Made by a program: the position numbers and the translations under genes
Notes under the pieces: generated by a model
Database searches by the model: none
What the model was told of the DNA's origin: nothing
The model's input: only the letters and a program-made list of their open reading frames with translations
Origin: Silvania confinis
Lineage (GTDB): Bacteria > Pseudomonadota > Gammaproteobacteria > Enterobacterales > Enterobacteriaceae
DNA length: 64,000 nucleotides
Direction: 5' to 3'
Assembly (NCBI RefSeq): GCF_025564085.1
Contig: NZ_JAMGZJ010000071.1
Location: 124,001 to 188,000, forward strand
In this document: in pieces, positions 1 through 8,756 of the stretch
How the letters are laid out: the number at the start of each line of letters is the position of its first letter
How positions within the stretch are numbered: position 1 is the first letter of the stretch

Positions 1-1010
1 GCTGCGCCAAATCTACCACCCTGCGTATGCTGGCCGGTCTGGAAACCATCAGCGGCGGCGAAGTGCGCATCGGCGACAAAATCGTTAATAACCTCGCACC
101 GAAAGAGCGTGGGATTGCGATGGTGTTCCAGAACTATGCGCTGTATCCGCACATGACCGTGCGTGAAAACCTGGCCTTTGGTCTGAAGCTGAGCAAGCTG
201 CCAAAAGCCCAGATCGAAGCACAGGTTAACGAAGCGGCAAAAATCCTTGAACTGGATGAGCTGCTGGACCGCCTGCCGCGCCAGCTCTCTGGTGGTCAGG
301 CCCAGCGTGTCGCCGTAGGCCGTGCGATTGTGAAAAAGCCAGACGTGTTCCTGTTCGATGAACCGCTGTCTAACCTGGATGCCAAGCTGCGCGCCTCAAT
401 GCGTATCCGTATCTCCGACCTGCACAAGCAGCTGAAGGCGTCCGGCAAACCGGCCACAACCGTGTACGTGACCCACGACCAGACCGAAGCGATGACCATG
501 GGCGACCGCATCTGCGTGATGAAGCTCGGCCATATCATGCAAGTGGATACCCCGGACAATCTGTATCACAAACCGAAAAACATGTTTGTTGCTGGCTTTA
601 TCGGTTCGCCAGAAATGAACATCCGCGCCAGTAAACTGGTGCATCAGGACGGTCAGCTGTCTCTGACCATTGGCAACCAGACCATGCCGTTAAGCGCAGA
701 GCTGAAAGAGAAAGTCGCCAGCTACGCTGACAAAGATATGTTCTACGGCATTCGCCCGGACTTTGTGTCGATCTCCGATGAGCCATTTGCACAAGGCGGC
801 TGCAGCGGCGAGATAGTTCGCGCTGAAAATATGGGACACGAATTCTTCGTTTACCTGAAAGTTGGCGAGTACGAACTGACTGCCCGAATTCCTTCCGATG
901 AAGCTAAGCCTATGATCACCAAAGGCCTTCACCGTAAGGTGTATTTTAAGTTCGACATGCAAAAGTGTCATATCTTTGACGCGAAAACTGAACAGAACAT
1001 CTCTCTCTAA
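1..1010 (+). CDS. togA: Oligogalacturonide ABC transporter ATPase TogA (5' end missing)
   Basis: Cytoplasmic ATPase of a MalK/UgpC-type sugar importer, probably TogMNAB for pectin oligomers; the assignment to oligogalacturonides rests on the adjacent togB, ogl and kdu genes. The reading frame is open from base 1, so the N-terminus and probably togM/togN lie upstream. Visible are the end of Walker A (C-A-K-S-T at bases 3-17), the Q-loop ([11 protein letters not shown]), signature [14 protein letters not shown], Walker B (FLFDEP), H-loop (VTHDQTEAM) and a C-terminal TOBE-type regulatory domain. The residue before the Walker A lysine is Ala, where Gly is normally invariant. togB follows after 14 bases. 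Confidence 0.85.
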   Translation, partial: CAKSTTLRMLAGLETISGGEVRIGDKIVNNLAPKERGIAMVFQNYALYPHMTVRENLAFGLKLSKLPKAQIEAQVNEAAKILELDELLDRLPRQLSGGQAQRVAVGRAIVKKPDVFLFDEPLSNLDAKLRASMRIRISDLHKQLKASGKPATTVYVTHDQTEAMTMGDRICVMKLGHIMQVDTPDNLYHKPKNMFVAGFIGSPEMNIRASKLVHQDGQLSLTIGNQTMPLSAELKEKVASYADKDMFYGIRPDFVSISDEPFAQGGCSGEIVRAENMGHEFFVYLKVGEYELTARIPSDEAKPMITKGLHRKVYFKFDMQKCHIFDAKTEQNISL

Positions 1011-1024
1011 CTGGAGTTATAAAA

Positions 1025-2311
1025 ATGAAAAAAGTGCTTTTAAGCGCAGCAATCTCCGCCACTCTGGGCCTTACTGCTTTGCCATCGATGGCGCAGGATG
1101 TTGAATTACGTATGTCCTGGTGGGGCGGCAACGGCCGTCACCAGGTCACACTGAAAGCGCTGGAAGAGTTCCACAAACAGAACCCGGATATTAACGTGAA
1201 AGCGGAATATACCGGCTGGGATGGTCACTTATCCCGTCTGACCACCCAGATTGCGGGCGGCACTGAGCCGGACGTGATGCAGACTAACTGGAACTGGCTG
1301 CCGATCTTCTCTAAAACCGGCGACGGCTTCTACGATCTGAACAAAATGAAGGACGTGATCGACCTGAGCCAGTTCGATCCGAAAGAGCTGAAGTCCACCA
1401 CCGTTGACGGCAAGCTGAACGGGATCCCAATCTCCGTCACCGCACGCGTGTTCTACTTCAACGATGACGTGTGGAAAAAAGCCGGCGTTGAATACCCAAA
1501 AACCTGGGATGAGCTGAAAGCGGCCGGTAAAACGTTCGAAAGCAAGCTGGGCAAACAGTACTATCCGGTGGTGCTGGAGCACCAGGATACGCTGGCGCTG
1601 CTGAACTCCTACATGATTCAGAAGTACAACGTGCCTGCGGTCGACGAGAAAGCGAAGAAACTCGCCTGGAGCAAAGAGCAGTGGGTTGAGTTATTCCAGA
1701 CCTATAAATCACTGGTTGATAGCCACGTCATGCCGGACACCAAGTACTACGCGTCGTTCGGTAAGAGCAACATGTACGAGATGAAGCCGTGGATCGAGGG
1801 TGAATGGGGCGGGACCTACATGTGGAACTCCACCATCAAAAAATACTCCGACAACCTGAAGCCACCAGCAAAACTGGAGCTGGGCAGCTACCCAATGCTG
1901 CCGGGTGCAACCGATGCGGGCCTGTTCTTTAAACCTGCACAGATGCTCTCCATTGGTAAATCCACCAAAAACCCGGAAGCCGCAGCCAAAGTTATTAACT
2001 TCCTGCTGAACAGCAAAGAAGGTGTTGAGACTCTGGGTCTGGAGCGTGGCGTACCGCTGAGCAAAGTGGCCGTGCAATACCTGACCGAAAGCGGCGCGAT
2101 CAAAGAGAGCGATCCGGCAGTTGCGGGTCTGCGTCTGGCGCAGTCTCTGCCAACCAAGCTGTCTGTATCGCCTTACTTTGACGATCCGCAGATCGTGGCC
2201 CAGTTCGGTACTTCTCTGCAGTATATCGACTACGGCCAGAAAACCGTGGAAGAAGCTTCAGCGGACTTCCAGCGTCAGGCTGAACGTATCCTGAAACGCG
2301 CGATGCGCTAA
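1025..2311 (+). CDS. togB: Oligogalacturonide-binding protein TogB
   Basis: Periplasmic solute-binding protein (SBP_bac_1 / family-1 sugar binders), 428 aa, that would deliver oligogalacturonides to the Tog permease. A Sec signal peptide is clear: MKK, a hydrophobic stretch, then cleavage after PSMA-Q near residue 23. The mature part starts with the ELRMSWWGGNGRH segment typical of this family. It is 14 bases behind togA with a GGAG ribosome site, so the two are co-transcribed, and ogl follows. A substrate other than oligogalacturonide cannot be ruled out from sequence, but the neighbours make it the best choice. Confidence 0.83.
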   Translation: MKKVLLSAAISATLGLTALPSMAQDVELRMSWWGGNGRHQVTLKALEEFHKQNPDINVKAEYTGWDGHLSRLTTQIAGGTEPDVMQTNWNWLPIFSKTGDGFYDLNKMKDVIDLSQFDPKELKSTTVDGKLNGIPISVTARVFYFNDDVWKKAGVEYPKTWDELKAAGKTFESKLGKQYYPVVLEHQDTLALLNSYMIQKYNVPAVDEKAKKLAWSKEQWVELFQTYKSLVDSHVMPDTKYYASFGKSNMYEMKPWIEGEWGGTYMWNSTIKKYSDNLKPPAKLELGSYPMLPGATDAGLFFKPAQMLSIGKSTKNPEAAAKVINFLLNSKEGVETLGLERGVPLSKVAVQYLTESGAIKESDPAVAGLRLAQSLPTKLSVSPYFDDPQIVAQFGTSLQYIDYGQKTVEEASADFQRQAERILKRAMR

Positions 2312-2326
2312 TTACTTTCTTATATC

Positions 2327-2361
2327 AATACCCTGGCGCTTCGGCGGCGGGGTATTTTTTT
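2327..2361 (+). terminator. Hairpin with T-run after togB
   Basis: Inverted repeat AATACCC ... GGGTATT followed by a run of seven T. It lies between togB and the co-directional ogl 29 bases later, so it may partially separate transporter and lyase expression rather than end the operon. Confidence 0.6.
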
Positions 2362-2389
2362 ATCTGAAGGGTCATAAAAGGACTGAAAC

Positions 2390-3517
2390 ATGAAAGGCAA
2401 AATCATCCCGCTGTCATTTCGCACGCGTCAGGACAGTATTACCGGACATGACGTTATACGGATGACGCCCCCGCACATCATTTGTCACCGCAACTACTTC
2501 TATCAAAAATGTTTTACCCGGGATGGCGGCAAGCTGATTTTTGGCGGCGCGTTTGAAGGCCACTGGAACTACTACCTGCTGGATATCGCAAAACAGCAGG
2601 CCACCCAGCTGACTGACGGTGCCGGGGATAATACCTTTGGCGGTTTTCTGTCGGCTGACGATCAATCGCTCTGGTACGTAAAAGACAGCCACCAGCTCAG
2701 GCGCGTCGATCTCGCCAGTCTGGAAGAGCACGTGGTGTATGAGGTCGACAATGACTGGGTCGCCTACGGCACCTGGGTGGCGAACAGCGATTGCACCCGA
2801 CTCGTGGGCATTGAGATTAAAAAAAGCGACTGGCAGCCGCTCACCGACTGGCGGAAGTTCCGCGACTTTTACTTCACCAACCCGGAATGCCGCTTGATCA
2901 ATATCGATCTGCAAACCGGTGAACGCCGGGTGATGCTGCAGGAAAAACGCTGGCTCGGGCACCCCATTTACCGGCCGTTCGACGACAATACCGTGGCGTT
3001 TTGCCACGAAGGTCCGCGGGATGCGATCGATGCGCGGATGTGGCTGATTAACGAGGACGGCAGCAACCTGCGTAAGGTGCGCCAGCATCAGGCGGGCGAA
3101 AGTTTTACCCATGAATTCTGGGTCCCGGACGGCTCCGCACTTTATTACGTGGCGCATAAAGAGAACGATCCGCAGCGCTATCTGTTCAGCGCCGATCCGC
3201 AGACGCTGGAAAATCGCCAGCTGATGGCGATCCCGCCCTGCTCCCATCTGATGAGTAACCACGACGGCTCGCTGATTGTCGGCGATGGCGCCCCGCACAA
3301 TACCGGCGATATCAGCCTGAACGATCCGTTTATCTGGGTATTCGACATCAATAAGGGTACACAAACGGCGGTTTGCCAGCATAACACCAGCTGGAAAGTG
3401 CTGGATGGCGACCGTCAGGTAACGCATCCGCATCCGTCGTTTTCACCGGATAATAAGTGGGTGCTGTATACCTCGGATGAAGAAGGGATGCCTGCGCTGT
3501 ATCTTTGTGCGGTGTGA
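2390..3517 (+). CDS. ogl: Oligogalacturonate lyase (copy 1)
   Basis: Cytoplasmic lyase of polysaccharide lyase family 22 that splits unsaturated and saturated digalacturonate to 5-keto-4-deoxyuronate. 375 aa, a seven-bladed beta-propeller fold by family. The motifs linked to catalysis and Mn2+ binding are intact: FTHEFW (proposed base His), CSHLMSN (metal His) and QVTHPHPSF (metal Gln and two His). It is clearly homologous to the second copy at 7412-8587 but diverged along its whole length and shorter at the N-terminus. Its position directly after togAB fits use of imported oligomers. Confidence 0.9.
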   Translation: MKGKIIPLSFRTRQDSITGHDVIRMTPPHIICHRNYFYQKCFTRDGGKLIFGGAFEGHWNYYLLDIAKQQATQLTDGAGDNTFGGFLSADDQSLWYVKDSHQLRRVDLASLEEHVVYEVDNDWVAYGTWVANSDCTRLVGIEIKKSDWQPLTDWRKFRDFYFTNPECRLINIDLQTGERRVMLQEKRWLGHPIYRPFDDNTVAFCHEGPRDAIDARMWLINEDGSNLRKVRQHQAGESFTHEFWVPDGSALYYVAHKENDPQRYLFSADPQTLENRQLMAIPPCSHLMSNHDGSLIVGDGAPHNTGDISLNDPFIWVFDINKGTQTAVCQHNTSWKVLDGDRQVTHPHPSFSPDNKWVLYTSDEEGMPALYLCAV

Positions 3518-3530
3518 TGCCCTCACCCTG

Positions 3531-3551
3531 CCCTCTCCCACGGGGAGAGGG
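3531..3551. repeat. CCCTCTCCC/GGGAGAGGG hairpin repeat
   Basis: Nine-base perfect arms around a three-base loop between the convergent ogl and araE. A near copy (CCCTCTCC/GGAGAGGG) follows argP at 53168-53188. There is no T-run on either side, so this is a dispersed intergenic hairpin that may act as a bidirectional transcript end. Confidence 0.55.
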
Positions 3552-3567
3552 TGGTCCGGGCAACCCG

Positions 3568-4983
3568 CTACACGCCGATATCGCGTAACTTCTCCCCTGC
3601 CATCAGCTTGCGCTCGATATGCTCCAGGGTGACGCCTTTGGTTTCCGGAATCAGCCAGAAGGTGATCCCGATAAACGCCACGTTCAGCACCGTATAAAGC
3701 CAGAAGGTTCCCGCAGCGCCGATAGAATCCAGCAAGGTTAGGAAAGTGGCACCGATAATCATGTTCGACACCCAGTTAGTGGTGGTGGAACAGGTGATCC
3801 CGAAGTCGCGGCATTTCAGAGGTTGAATTTCAGAGCACAGGATCCACACCACCGGGGCGGCGCTCATGGCGTATCCCGCAATGCACATCATCGTCATCCC
3901 CACCGACAGCCAGGATAAGCTGCTGGAGGCGGTACCGTTATCAAACTGCATCAGGCAATAGCCGAGGATCAGCGTCCCCAGCGCCATCACGCTAAAGCCG
4001 ATTTTAAGCGCTGGCTTACGGCCCGCTTTATCGACGGTAAACACTGCAATAAAGGTGGCAAACATAAAGGTCAGCCCGACCACCAGCGTGGCAATCATCT
4101 GCTGCTCGGTGGTGGTGAACCCGGCCATTTTGAAAATACGCGGCGCGTAATACATGATGATATTCATGCCGGTAAACTGCTGCATCGCCTGCAGCAGCAT
4201 GCCGAGAAACACCGCCCGGCGCACGTTGCGGTTGATTTTGAACAACGACCAGCCGCCCTGTTTCAGCTTCAGGCTTTCGCGGATTTCGTTTAGCTCATCA
4301 CGCGCTTTCTCCGAGGTGTCGCGCAGCATCCGCAGCACGGCTTCCGCCTCGACATGACGCCCTTTCTGCGCCAGCCAGCGCGGGCTGTTGGGCAAAAAGA
4401 TAACCAGCACAATCAACAATACCGCCGGCAGCGCCAGCACGCCCAGCATCGCGCGCCAGTTGCCGCTGTAGCTGAAATACGTATCGGAAAGAAACGCCAG
4501 CACGATCCCCAGCGTTACCATCAGCTGGTACATGCTGATCATTTTGCCGCGCACGTTCTCGCTCGCCATTTCCGAGAGGTATAGCGGCGCAGTGTAAGAC
4601 GCAATCCCCACCGCCACGCCGAGCAGCACGCGCGAAAGCAGCAATGCCTCAACCCCGGTGGCAAACGCGGATCCTACAGAGCCGGCGACAAACAGAATCG
4701 CGCCCACCATCAGGCTGTATTTTCGGCCCAGACGGAACGAGAGCCAGCCGTTGAACAGGGCCCCCAGTGCTGCCCCGAGCATCATGCTGCTCACCACCCA
4801 CTCCTGCAGGCGATTGCTTAGCGTAAAGTGCTCGGTAATAAAGGGCAACGCACCGGCAATGACGCCGATGTCCAACCCAAACAGTAAACCGGCCACCGCA
4901 GCGGATATCGAAACAAACTGGTTCATCCTTCGGGTATCGCGAAGGGCGCGGGGCATAAAGGTAGCGTTGCTGATAGATGTCAT
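3568..4983 (-). CDS. araE: Arabinose/H+ symporter AraE
   Basis: Inner-membrane MFS sugar porter, 471 aa, importing L-arabinose with a proton. Twelve hydrophobic segments and the sugar-porter signatures are present: [13 protein letters not shown] in TM1, GRKYS in the loop 2-3, [19 protein letters not shown] and [12 protein letters not shown] near the C-terminus. Sequence follows E. coli AraE almost throughout, and the gene keeps its E. coli place beside kduD. AGGA lies five bases before the ATG. An AraC-like half site upstream supports arabinose control. L-arabinose is a side chain of pectin, which fits the flanking pectin genes. Confidence 0.95.
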   Translation of the reverse strand: MTSISNATFMPRALRDTRRMNQFVSISAAVAGLLFGLDIGVIAGALPFITEHFTLSNRLQEWVVSSMMLGAALGALFNGWLSFRLGRKYSLMVGAILFVAGSVGSAFATGVEALLLSRVLLGVAVGIASYTAPLYLSEMASENVRGKMISMYQLMVTLGIVLAFLSDTYFSYSGNWRAMLGVLALPAVLLIVLVIFLPNSPRWLAQKGRHVEAEAVLRMLRDTSEKARDELNEIRESLKLKQGGWSLFKINRNVRRAVFLGMLLQAMQQFTGMNIIMYYAPRIFKMAGFTTTEQQMIATLVVGLTFMFATFIAVFTVDKAGRKPALKIGFSVMALGTLILGYCLMQFDNGTASSSLSWLSVGMTMMCIAGYAMSAAPVVWILCSEIQPLKCRDFGITCSTTTNWVSNMIIGATFLTLLDSIGAAGTFWLYTVLNVAFIGITFWLIPETKGVTLEHIERKLMAGEKLRDIGV

Positions 4984-5064
4984 ATTTTCCTGCCTGAACA
5001 GCGTAAGACGTTAAACGAAATTACGAGAAAGCCAGAGAAAGTGTCAGGGCGTATAACGTGAAGA

Positions 5065-5081
5065 TATGGATTTATTGGCTG
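5065..5081 (-). promoter_or_regulatory. Candidate AraC half-site upstream of araE
   Basis: On the minus strand reads CAGC-N7-TCCATA, against the AraC half-site consensus TAGC-N7-TCCATA, with one mismatch. It lies about 80 bases upstream of the araE start codon, just ahead of a TTATAC element that could be the -10 box. Confidence 0.45.
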
Positions 5082-5249
5082 GCAGGTGCCGTTCTGTGAT
5101 GGACATTCCAATTTCAACTCAGGATGAATTATCACCACTATTTGTTAATCACATAATTTATAAACAATTTATTTGTGATTTTTGTCATTTTCGCAAAACA
5201 CCTATGGATTTTCCTCTTTTCTTGATATGGACAATGACTAATTGTGGGC

Positions 5250-5278
5250 AAAAAAAACCTCCGCCCGTGGGCAGAGGT
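5250..5278 (-). terminator. kduD terminator
   Basis: Minus-strand hairpin ACCTCTGCCC/GGGCGGAGGT (one wobble pair) followed by at least seven T. It lies 20 bases after the kduD stop codon and ends the kduI-kduD transcript. Confidence 0.75.
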
Positions 5279-5297
5279 CTTTCGGCTACGGCGAGAA

Positions 5298-6059
5298 TTA
5301 ACGCGCCAACCAGCCGCCGTCAACCGCTACGGTGTAGCCGTTGATGTAGTCAGATGCGCTGGAGGCCAGGAACACCACCGGACCCATCAGATCGCTTGGC
5401 AGACCCCAACGACCCGCAGGGATACGCTCGAGGATTGCCGCGCTGCGCTCTTCATCAGCACGCAGCTGCTGGGTGTTGTTGGTGGCCATGTAGCCCGGTG
5501 CGATCGCATTCACGTTGATTTTGTGCTGCGCCCACTCGTTCGCCATCAGACGGGTAACGCCCATTACGCCGCTTTTAGACGCGGTGTAAGATGGAACGCG
5601 AATGCCGCCCTGGTAAGAAAGCATAGAGGCGATGTTGATGATCTTGCCGCCGTTGCCCTGCGCGATGAAGTGCTTCGCGGCAGCCTGCGCCATGAAGAAC
5701 ACGCTCTTGATGTTCAGGTTCATGACGTCGTCCCAGTCTTTCTCGCTGAAGTTGATCGCATCTTCACGACGGATCAGGCCAGCGTTGTTGACCAGAATAT
5801 CGATATGGCCGAATTCAGCCACTGCGCGCTCCAGCAGTTCAGGGATCGCGTCGATTTTACGCAGGTCAGCGGTCAGGCTCAGGAAACGACGACCCAGCGC
5901 GGTCACACGCTCGATGGTTTCCTGCGGCTCAACAATGTTGATACCGACGATGTCACAGCCTGCTTCGGCCAGACCCACTGCCATACCCTGGCCCAGACCG
6001 GTATCACAACCGGTAACGACCGCAACTTTACCCTGCAGAGAAAATGCATCCAGAATCAT
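5298..6059 (-). CDS. kduD: 2-dehydro-3-deoxy-D-gluconate 5-dehydrogenase KduD
   Basis: NAD-dependent short-chain dehydrogenase, 253 aa, the usual KduD length. It reduces 2,5-diketo-3-deoxygluconate to 2-keto-3-deoxygluconate, the last step before KDG kinase in galacturonide breakdown. The Rossmann motif TGCDTGLGQG near residue 17, VNNAG, the catalytic Ser of NIASMLS and YTASK are all present. An AAGGA site lies seven bases before the ATG. It follows kduI by 61 bases and shares its transcript; a terminator follows. Confidence 0.95.
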   Translation of the reverse strand: MILDAFSLQGKVAVVTGCDTGLGQGMAVGLAEAGCDIVGINIVEPQETIERVTALGRRFLSLTADLRKIDAIPELLERAVAEFGHIDILVNNAGLIRREDAINFSEKDWDDVMNLNIKSVFFMAQAAAKHFIAQGNGGKIINIASMLSYQGGIRVPSYTASKSGVMGVTRLMANEWAQHKINVNAIAPGYMATNNTQQLRADEERSAAILERIPAGRWGLPSDLMGPVVFLASSASDYINGYTVAVDGGWLAR

Positions 6060-6120
6060 TTTTGTTCCTTATCTTTCAGCGCCTGAACGAACAGGCAAGT
6101 TTATGCTTAACTGCCCGCGA

Positions 6121-6957
6121 CTAGCGCAGATCCTTGACGGCAACGTGGTCCATATCATCGAAGACCTGGTTTTCACCCACCATGCCCCAAATGAAGGTAT
6201 AGGCACGCGTGCCTACGCCTGAGTGAATCGACCAGCTAGGGGAGATAACCGCCTGCTCGTTATGCATAACGATATGGCGCGTCTCCTGCGGCTGACCCAT
6301 CATATGGAATACACAGGCGTCTTCTTCCATATTGAAGTAGAAGTACACTTCCATGCGGCGCTCATGGGTATGGCACGGCATGGTGTTCCACAGGTTGCCC
6401 GGATCAAGCTCGGTCAGACCCATGCTGAGCTGGCAGGTTTCCAGCACATCAGGAACGAAGTATTTGTTGATGGTGCGGCGATTGCTGGTGAGGTTGTCAC
6501 CCAGCGTGACCGGCGAAACATCCGCAGGGGTCACTTTTTTGGTTGGATAAGTGGTGTGTGCCGGGGCGCAGTTGTAGTAGAACTTCGCGGGCTTGCTGCT
6601 ATCGACGCTCGCAAAAACCACTTCCTGCGCGCCTTTCCCGACGTACAGGGCATCGCGTGCGCCAATTTCATAGCACTGACCGTCAACGGTGATGGTGCCC
6701 GGGCCGCCAATGTTAATCACACCCAGCTCGCGGCGCTCCAGGAAGAAGCTGACGCCCAGCTGTTTGCCCACTTCGCCACCGACCGAGACCGTTTTGGCAA
6801 CCGGCATGATGCCGCCGACAATGATGCGGTCAATGTGGCTGTACACCATGGTGTACTCATCCGCGACAAACACTTTCTCAACTAAAAACTCATCACGCAG
6901 CCCCTGGGTATCCAGCGTTTTCGCATGCGCACTGTGGATGCTTTGTCTGACTTCCAC
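6121..6957 (-). CDS. kduI: 5-keto-4-deoxyuronate isomerase KduI
   Basis: Cytoplasmic Zn-dependent cupin isomerase, 278 aa, full family length. It converts 5-keto-4-deoxyuronate (product of Ogl) to 2,5-diketo-3-deoxygluconate, feeding KduD. The metal-binding cupin motif [15 protein letters not shown], with two His and a Glu, and the later His of SWSIHSG are visible. First gene of kduI-kduD, read from a control region rich in KdgR-like boxes that it shares with the divergent second ogl. Confidence 0.95.
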   Translation of the reverse strand: MEVRQSIHSAHAKTLDTQGLRDEFLVEKVFVADEYTMVYSHIDRIIVGGIMPVAKTVSVGGEVGKQLGVSFFLERRELGVINIGGPGTITVDGQCYEIGARDALYVGKGAQEVVFASVDSSKPAKFYYNCAPAHTTYPTKKVTPADVSPVTLGDNLTSNRRTINKYFVPDVLETCQLSMGLTELDPGNLWNTMPCHTHERRMEVYFYFNMEEDACVFHMMGQPQETRHIVMHNEQAVISPSWSIHSGVGTRAYTFIWGMVGENQVFDDMDHVAVKDLR

Positions 6958-7066
6958 ATTAACCTCCAGAATGAATCGGTCTCAATGACCAGGATAATTT
7001 ACAAAACGATGTTCCGTTTTCTTGATGAGCACATATTATCTGCTGTGAAATAGGTTTTCAATTACA

Positions 7067-7084
7067 TTTAAAACGTTGTTTCAC
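7067..7084. promoter_or_regulatory. KdgR-like box for kduI
   Basis: TTTAAAACGTTGTTTCAC matches the KdgR operator pattern (A/T-rich arms around AAAC-R-NY-GTTT). It lies about 110 bases upstream of the kduI start codon. KdgR represses pectin genes until 2-keto-3-deoxygluconate accumulates; kdgR itself is not in this window. Confidence 0.55.
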
Positions 7085-7312
7085 TTTTTTTGTTTGTTAT
7101 TGTCAAAATTGCAGTTTGGATCACGATTGTTAGGGGATTGACGAACACCGTCCGCTATTGATACTTAATGGGTAGTTTATAATTACGATTAAAAACAGGT
7201 GGTTATTAAAATTATTAAAAACGACGTCGGAAACCGTTTTTACGCTGGTGCGTAAGAAACATGCATCCGCCAGCGGGCTTTTCCTTCAGAAGTGCGCCAC
7301 CAGTCACACACA

Positions 7313-7330
7313 CTGAAACGATGTTTTGAT
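7313..7330. promoter_or_regulatory. KdgR-like box for ogl copy 2
   Basis: CTGAAACGATGTTTTGAT is a second KdgR-type palindrome, 80-100 bases upstream of the ogl start. An AT-rich TATTTT stretch directly after it could be the -10 element, so a bound repressor would block the promoter. Confidence 0.5.
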
Positions 7331-7411
7331 ATTTTAACACCCAGTTTTTAAACTTATATTTTACCGATCGGACCGCAGGTGATCCCTGCCGTCGAATTCA
7401 AGGAGTGCATC

Positions 7412-8587
7412 ATGGCAAAAGGTATGCGGGTCAAACTGAACTATGACGTCAGCCGCGATCCGGATACAGGCGTGGAAATTACCCGCCTGACCCCCCCTGA
7501 AGTTACCTGTCATCGTAACTACTTCTATCAGAAGTGTTTTTTCAACGATGGCAGCCATCTGCTGTTCGCCGGGGAATTCGATGGCCACTGGAACTACTAT
7601 CTTCTCGATGTGAATAAAGCCGAAGCGGTGCAGCTGACCGAAGGCACGGGCGACAACACATTTGGTGGCTTCCTGTCCCCGGATGATAAATCGCTGTATT
7701 ACGTTAAGAATGATCGCACCCTGCTGGAAATCAATCTGACCACCCTGGTGGAGCGTGAAGTGTACCGCGTGAGCGATGACTGGGTCGGCTATGGTACCTG
7801 GGTGGCAAACAGCGACTGCACTAAACTGGTCGGCATCGAAATCGCGAAAAGCGACTGGACACCGCTGAATGACTGGAAAATCTTCCACGACTTCTTCCAT
7901 AAAGGCCCGCACTGCCGTCTGCTGCGCGTAGACCTGAAGACCGGCGAAAGCAGCGTGATCCACGAAGAGAAAAACTGGCTCGGCCACCCGATCTACCGTC
8001 CGTTTGACGACAGCACCGTCGCGTTCTGTCATGAAGGCCCGCACGATCTGGTCGATGCCCGCATGTGGATGGTCAATGAAGACGGTAGCAACGTGCGTAA
8101 AGTGAAAGAGCACGCGGAAGGCGAAAGTTGCACCCACGAATTCTGGGTACCGAACGGCTCATCACTGATGTACGTTTCGTACCTGAAAGGTCAGCAAGGC
8201 CGCACCATTTATAGCTTCAACCCGGATACCGGCGTCAATAAAGCGGTTATGCAAATGCCAGCGTGTTCTCACCTGATGAGTAACTTTGACGGCACGATGC
8301 TGGTGGGCGATGGTTCAGGTACCCCGGTGGATGTGAAAGACACCAGCGGTTACACCATCGACAACGACCCGTATTTGTACGCCTTCGATGTGGCACAGCA
8401 AGCTTACTTCCGCATCGCCCGTCACGATACTTCCTGGGCAACCGTGGCCAACAGCCGCCAGGTGACCCATCCGCATCCATCCTTTACACCGGATGATAAA
8501 GCGGTTCTGTTTAGTTCCGATAAAGACGGCAAGCCTGCTCTCTATATCGCGAAACTTCCTGAGCAACCTGAATTGTTGCGCGAGTAA
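7412..8587 (+). CDS. ogl: Oligogalacturonate lyase (copy 2)
   Basis: Family PL22 lyase, 391 aa from the ATG at 7412, chosen because AAGGAG lies seven bases upstream; an upstream GTG at 7379 has no such site. The length fits the classical Ogl enzymes (about 388 aa). The catalytic motifs CTHEFW, CSHLMSN and QVTHPHPSF are intact, so both copies in this window should be active. It differs from copy 1 across the chain and has a C-terminal extension. Monocistronic: own KdgR-like operator upstream and a strong terminator downstream. This copy is more likely the ancestral one, given its paired control region with kduI. Confidence 0.92.
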   Translation: MAKGMRVKLNYDVSRDPDTGVEITRLTPPEVTCHRNYFYQKCFFNDGSHLLFAGEFDGHWNYYLLDVNKAEAVQLTEGTGDNTFGGFLSPDDKSLYYVKNDRTLLEINLTTLVEREVYRVSDDWVGYGTWVANSDCTKLVGIEIAKSDWTPLNDWKIFHDFFHKGPHCRLLRVDLKTGESSVIHEEKNWLGHPIYRPFDDSTVAFCHEGPHDLVDARMWMVNEDGSNVRKVKEHAEGESCTHEFWVPNGSSLMYVSYLKGQQGRTIYSFNPDTGVNKAVMQMPACSHLMSNFDGTMLVGDGSGTPVDVKDTSGYTIDNDPYLYAFDVAQQAYFRIARHDTSWATVANSRQVTHPHPSFTPDDKAVLFSSDKDGKPALYIAKLPEQPELLRE

Positions 8588-8616
8588 TAAAAGTTTGTGT
8601 TTCTGTAACTGGCCTT

Positions 8617-8643
8617 GCCCTCCTTTATGGAGGGCTTTTTTTT
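8617..8643 (+). terminator. ogl terminator
   Basis: GCCCTCC/GGAGGGC stem with a five-base loop and nine T, 29 bases after the ogl stop codon. Confidence 0.85.
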
Positions 8644-8703
8644 GGCCCGCGTTACGCGGCAAATATGGATATCGCCACCAGCGAGTGATTATATTGCAGG
8701 CAC

Positions 8704-8731
8704 AAAAAAAACCGGCTCATCTGAGCCGGTT
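8704..8731 (-). terminator. kdgM terminator
   Basis: Minus-strand stem AACCGGCTCA/TGAGCCGGTT with a two-base loop followed by a T-run, about 25 bases after the kdgM stop codon. Confidence 0.85.
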
Positions 8732-8756
8732 AATCCCGGAGAGGTGGGGCTTATTA

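Larger units (their letters stand above)
4984..5297. promoter_or_regulatory. araE promoter region
   Basis: 314 bases between araE and the end of kduD. It holds the araE control sites on the kduD-proximal side and the kduD terminator. On the minus strand a TCACA half preceded by TGGAA six bases earlier (around 5098-5113) is a weak CRP candidate upstream of the AraC-like site. No gene was found. Confidence 0.4.
6958..7411. promoter_or_regulatory. Divergent kduI / ogl control region
   Basis: 454 AT-rich bases between divergent kduI and ogl copy 2, with no gene. Besides the two KdgR-like boxes listed separately, AAAACGATGTTCCGTTTT around 7004-7021 is a further imperfect KdgR-like palindrome close to the kduI start. 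A TTGACG at 7138-7143 with TACTTA 18 bases later is a possible promoter towards ogl. GGATCACG near 7128 could be half of a CRP site. Confidence 0.45.

Noticed and set aside
2414..3433. Long minus-strand open frame (339 codons) opposite ogl copy 1
   Set aside because: Shadow of the real gene: composition follows codon position of ogl, no ribosome site, no recognisable family.
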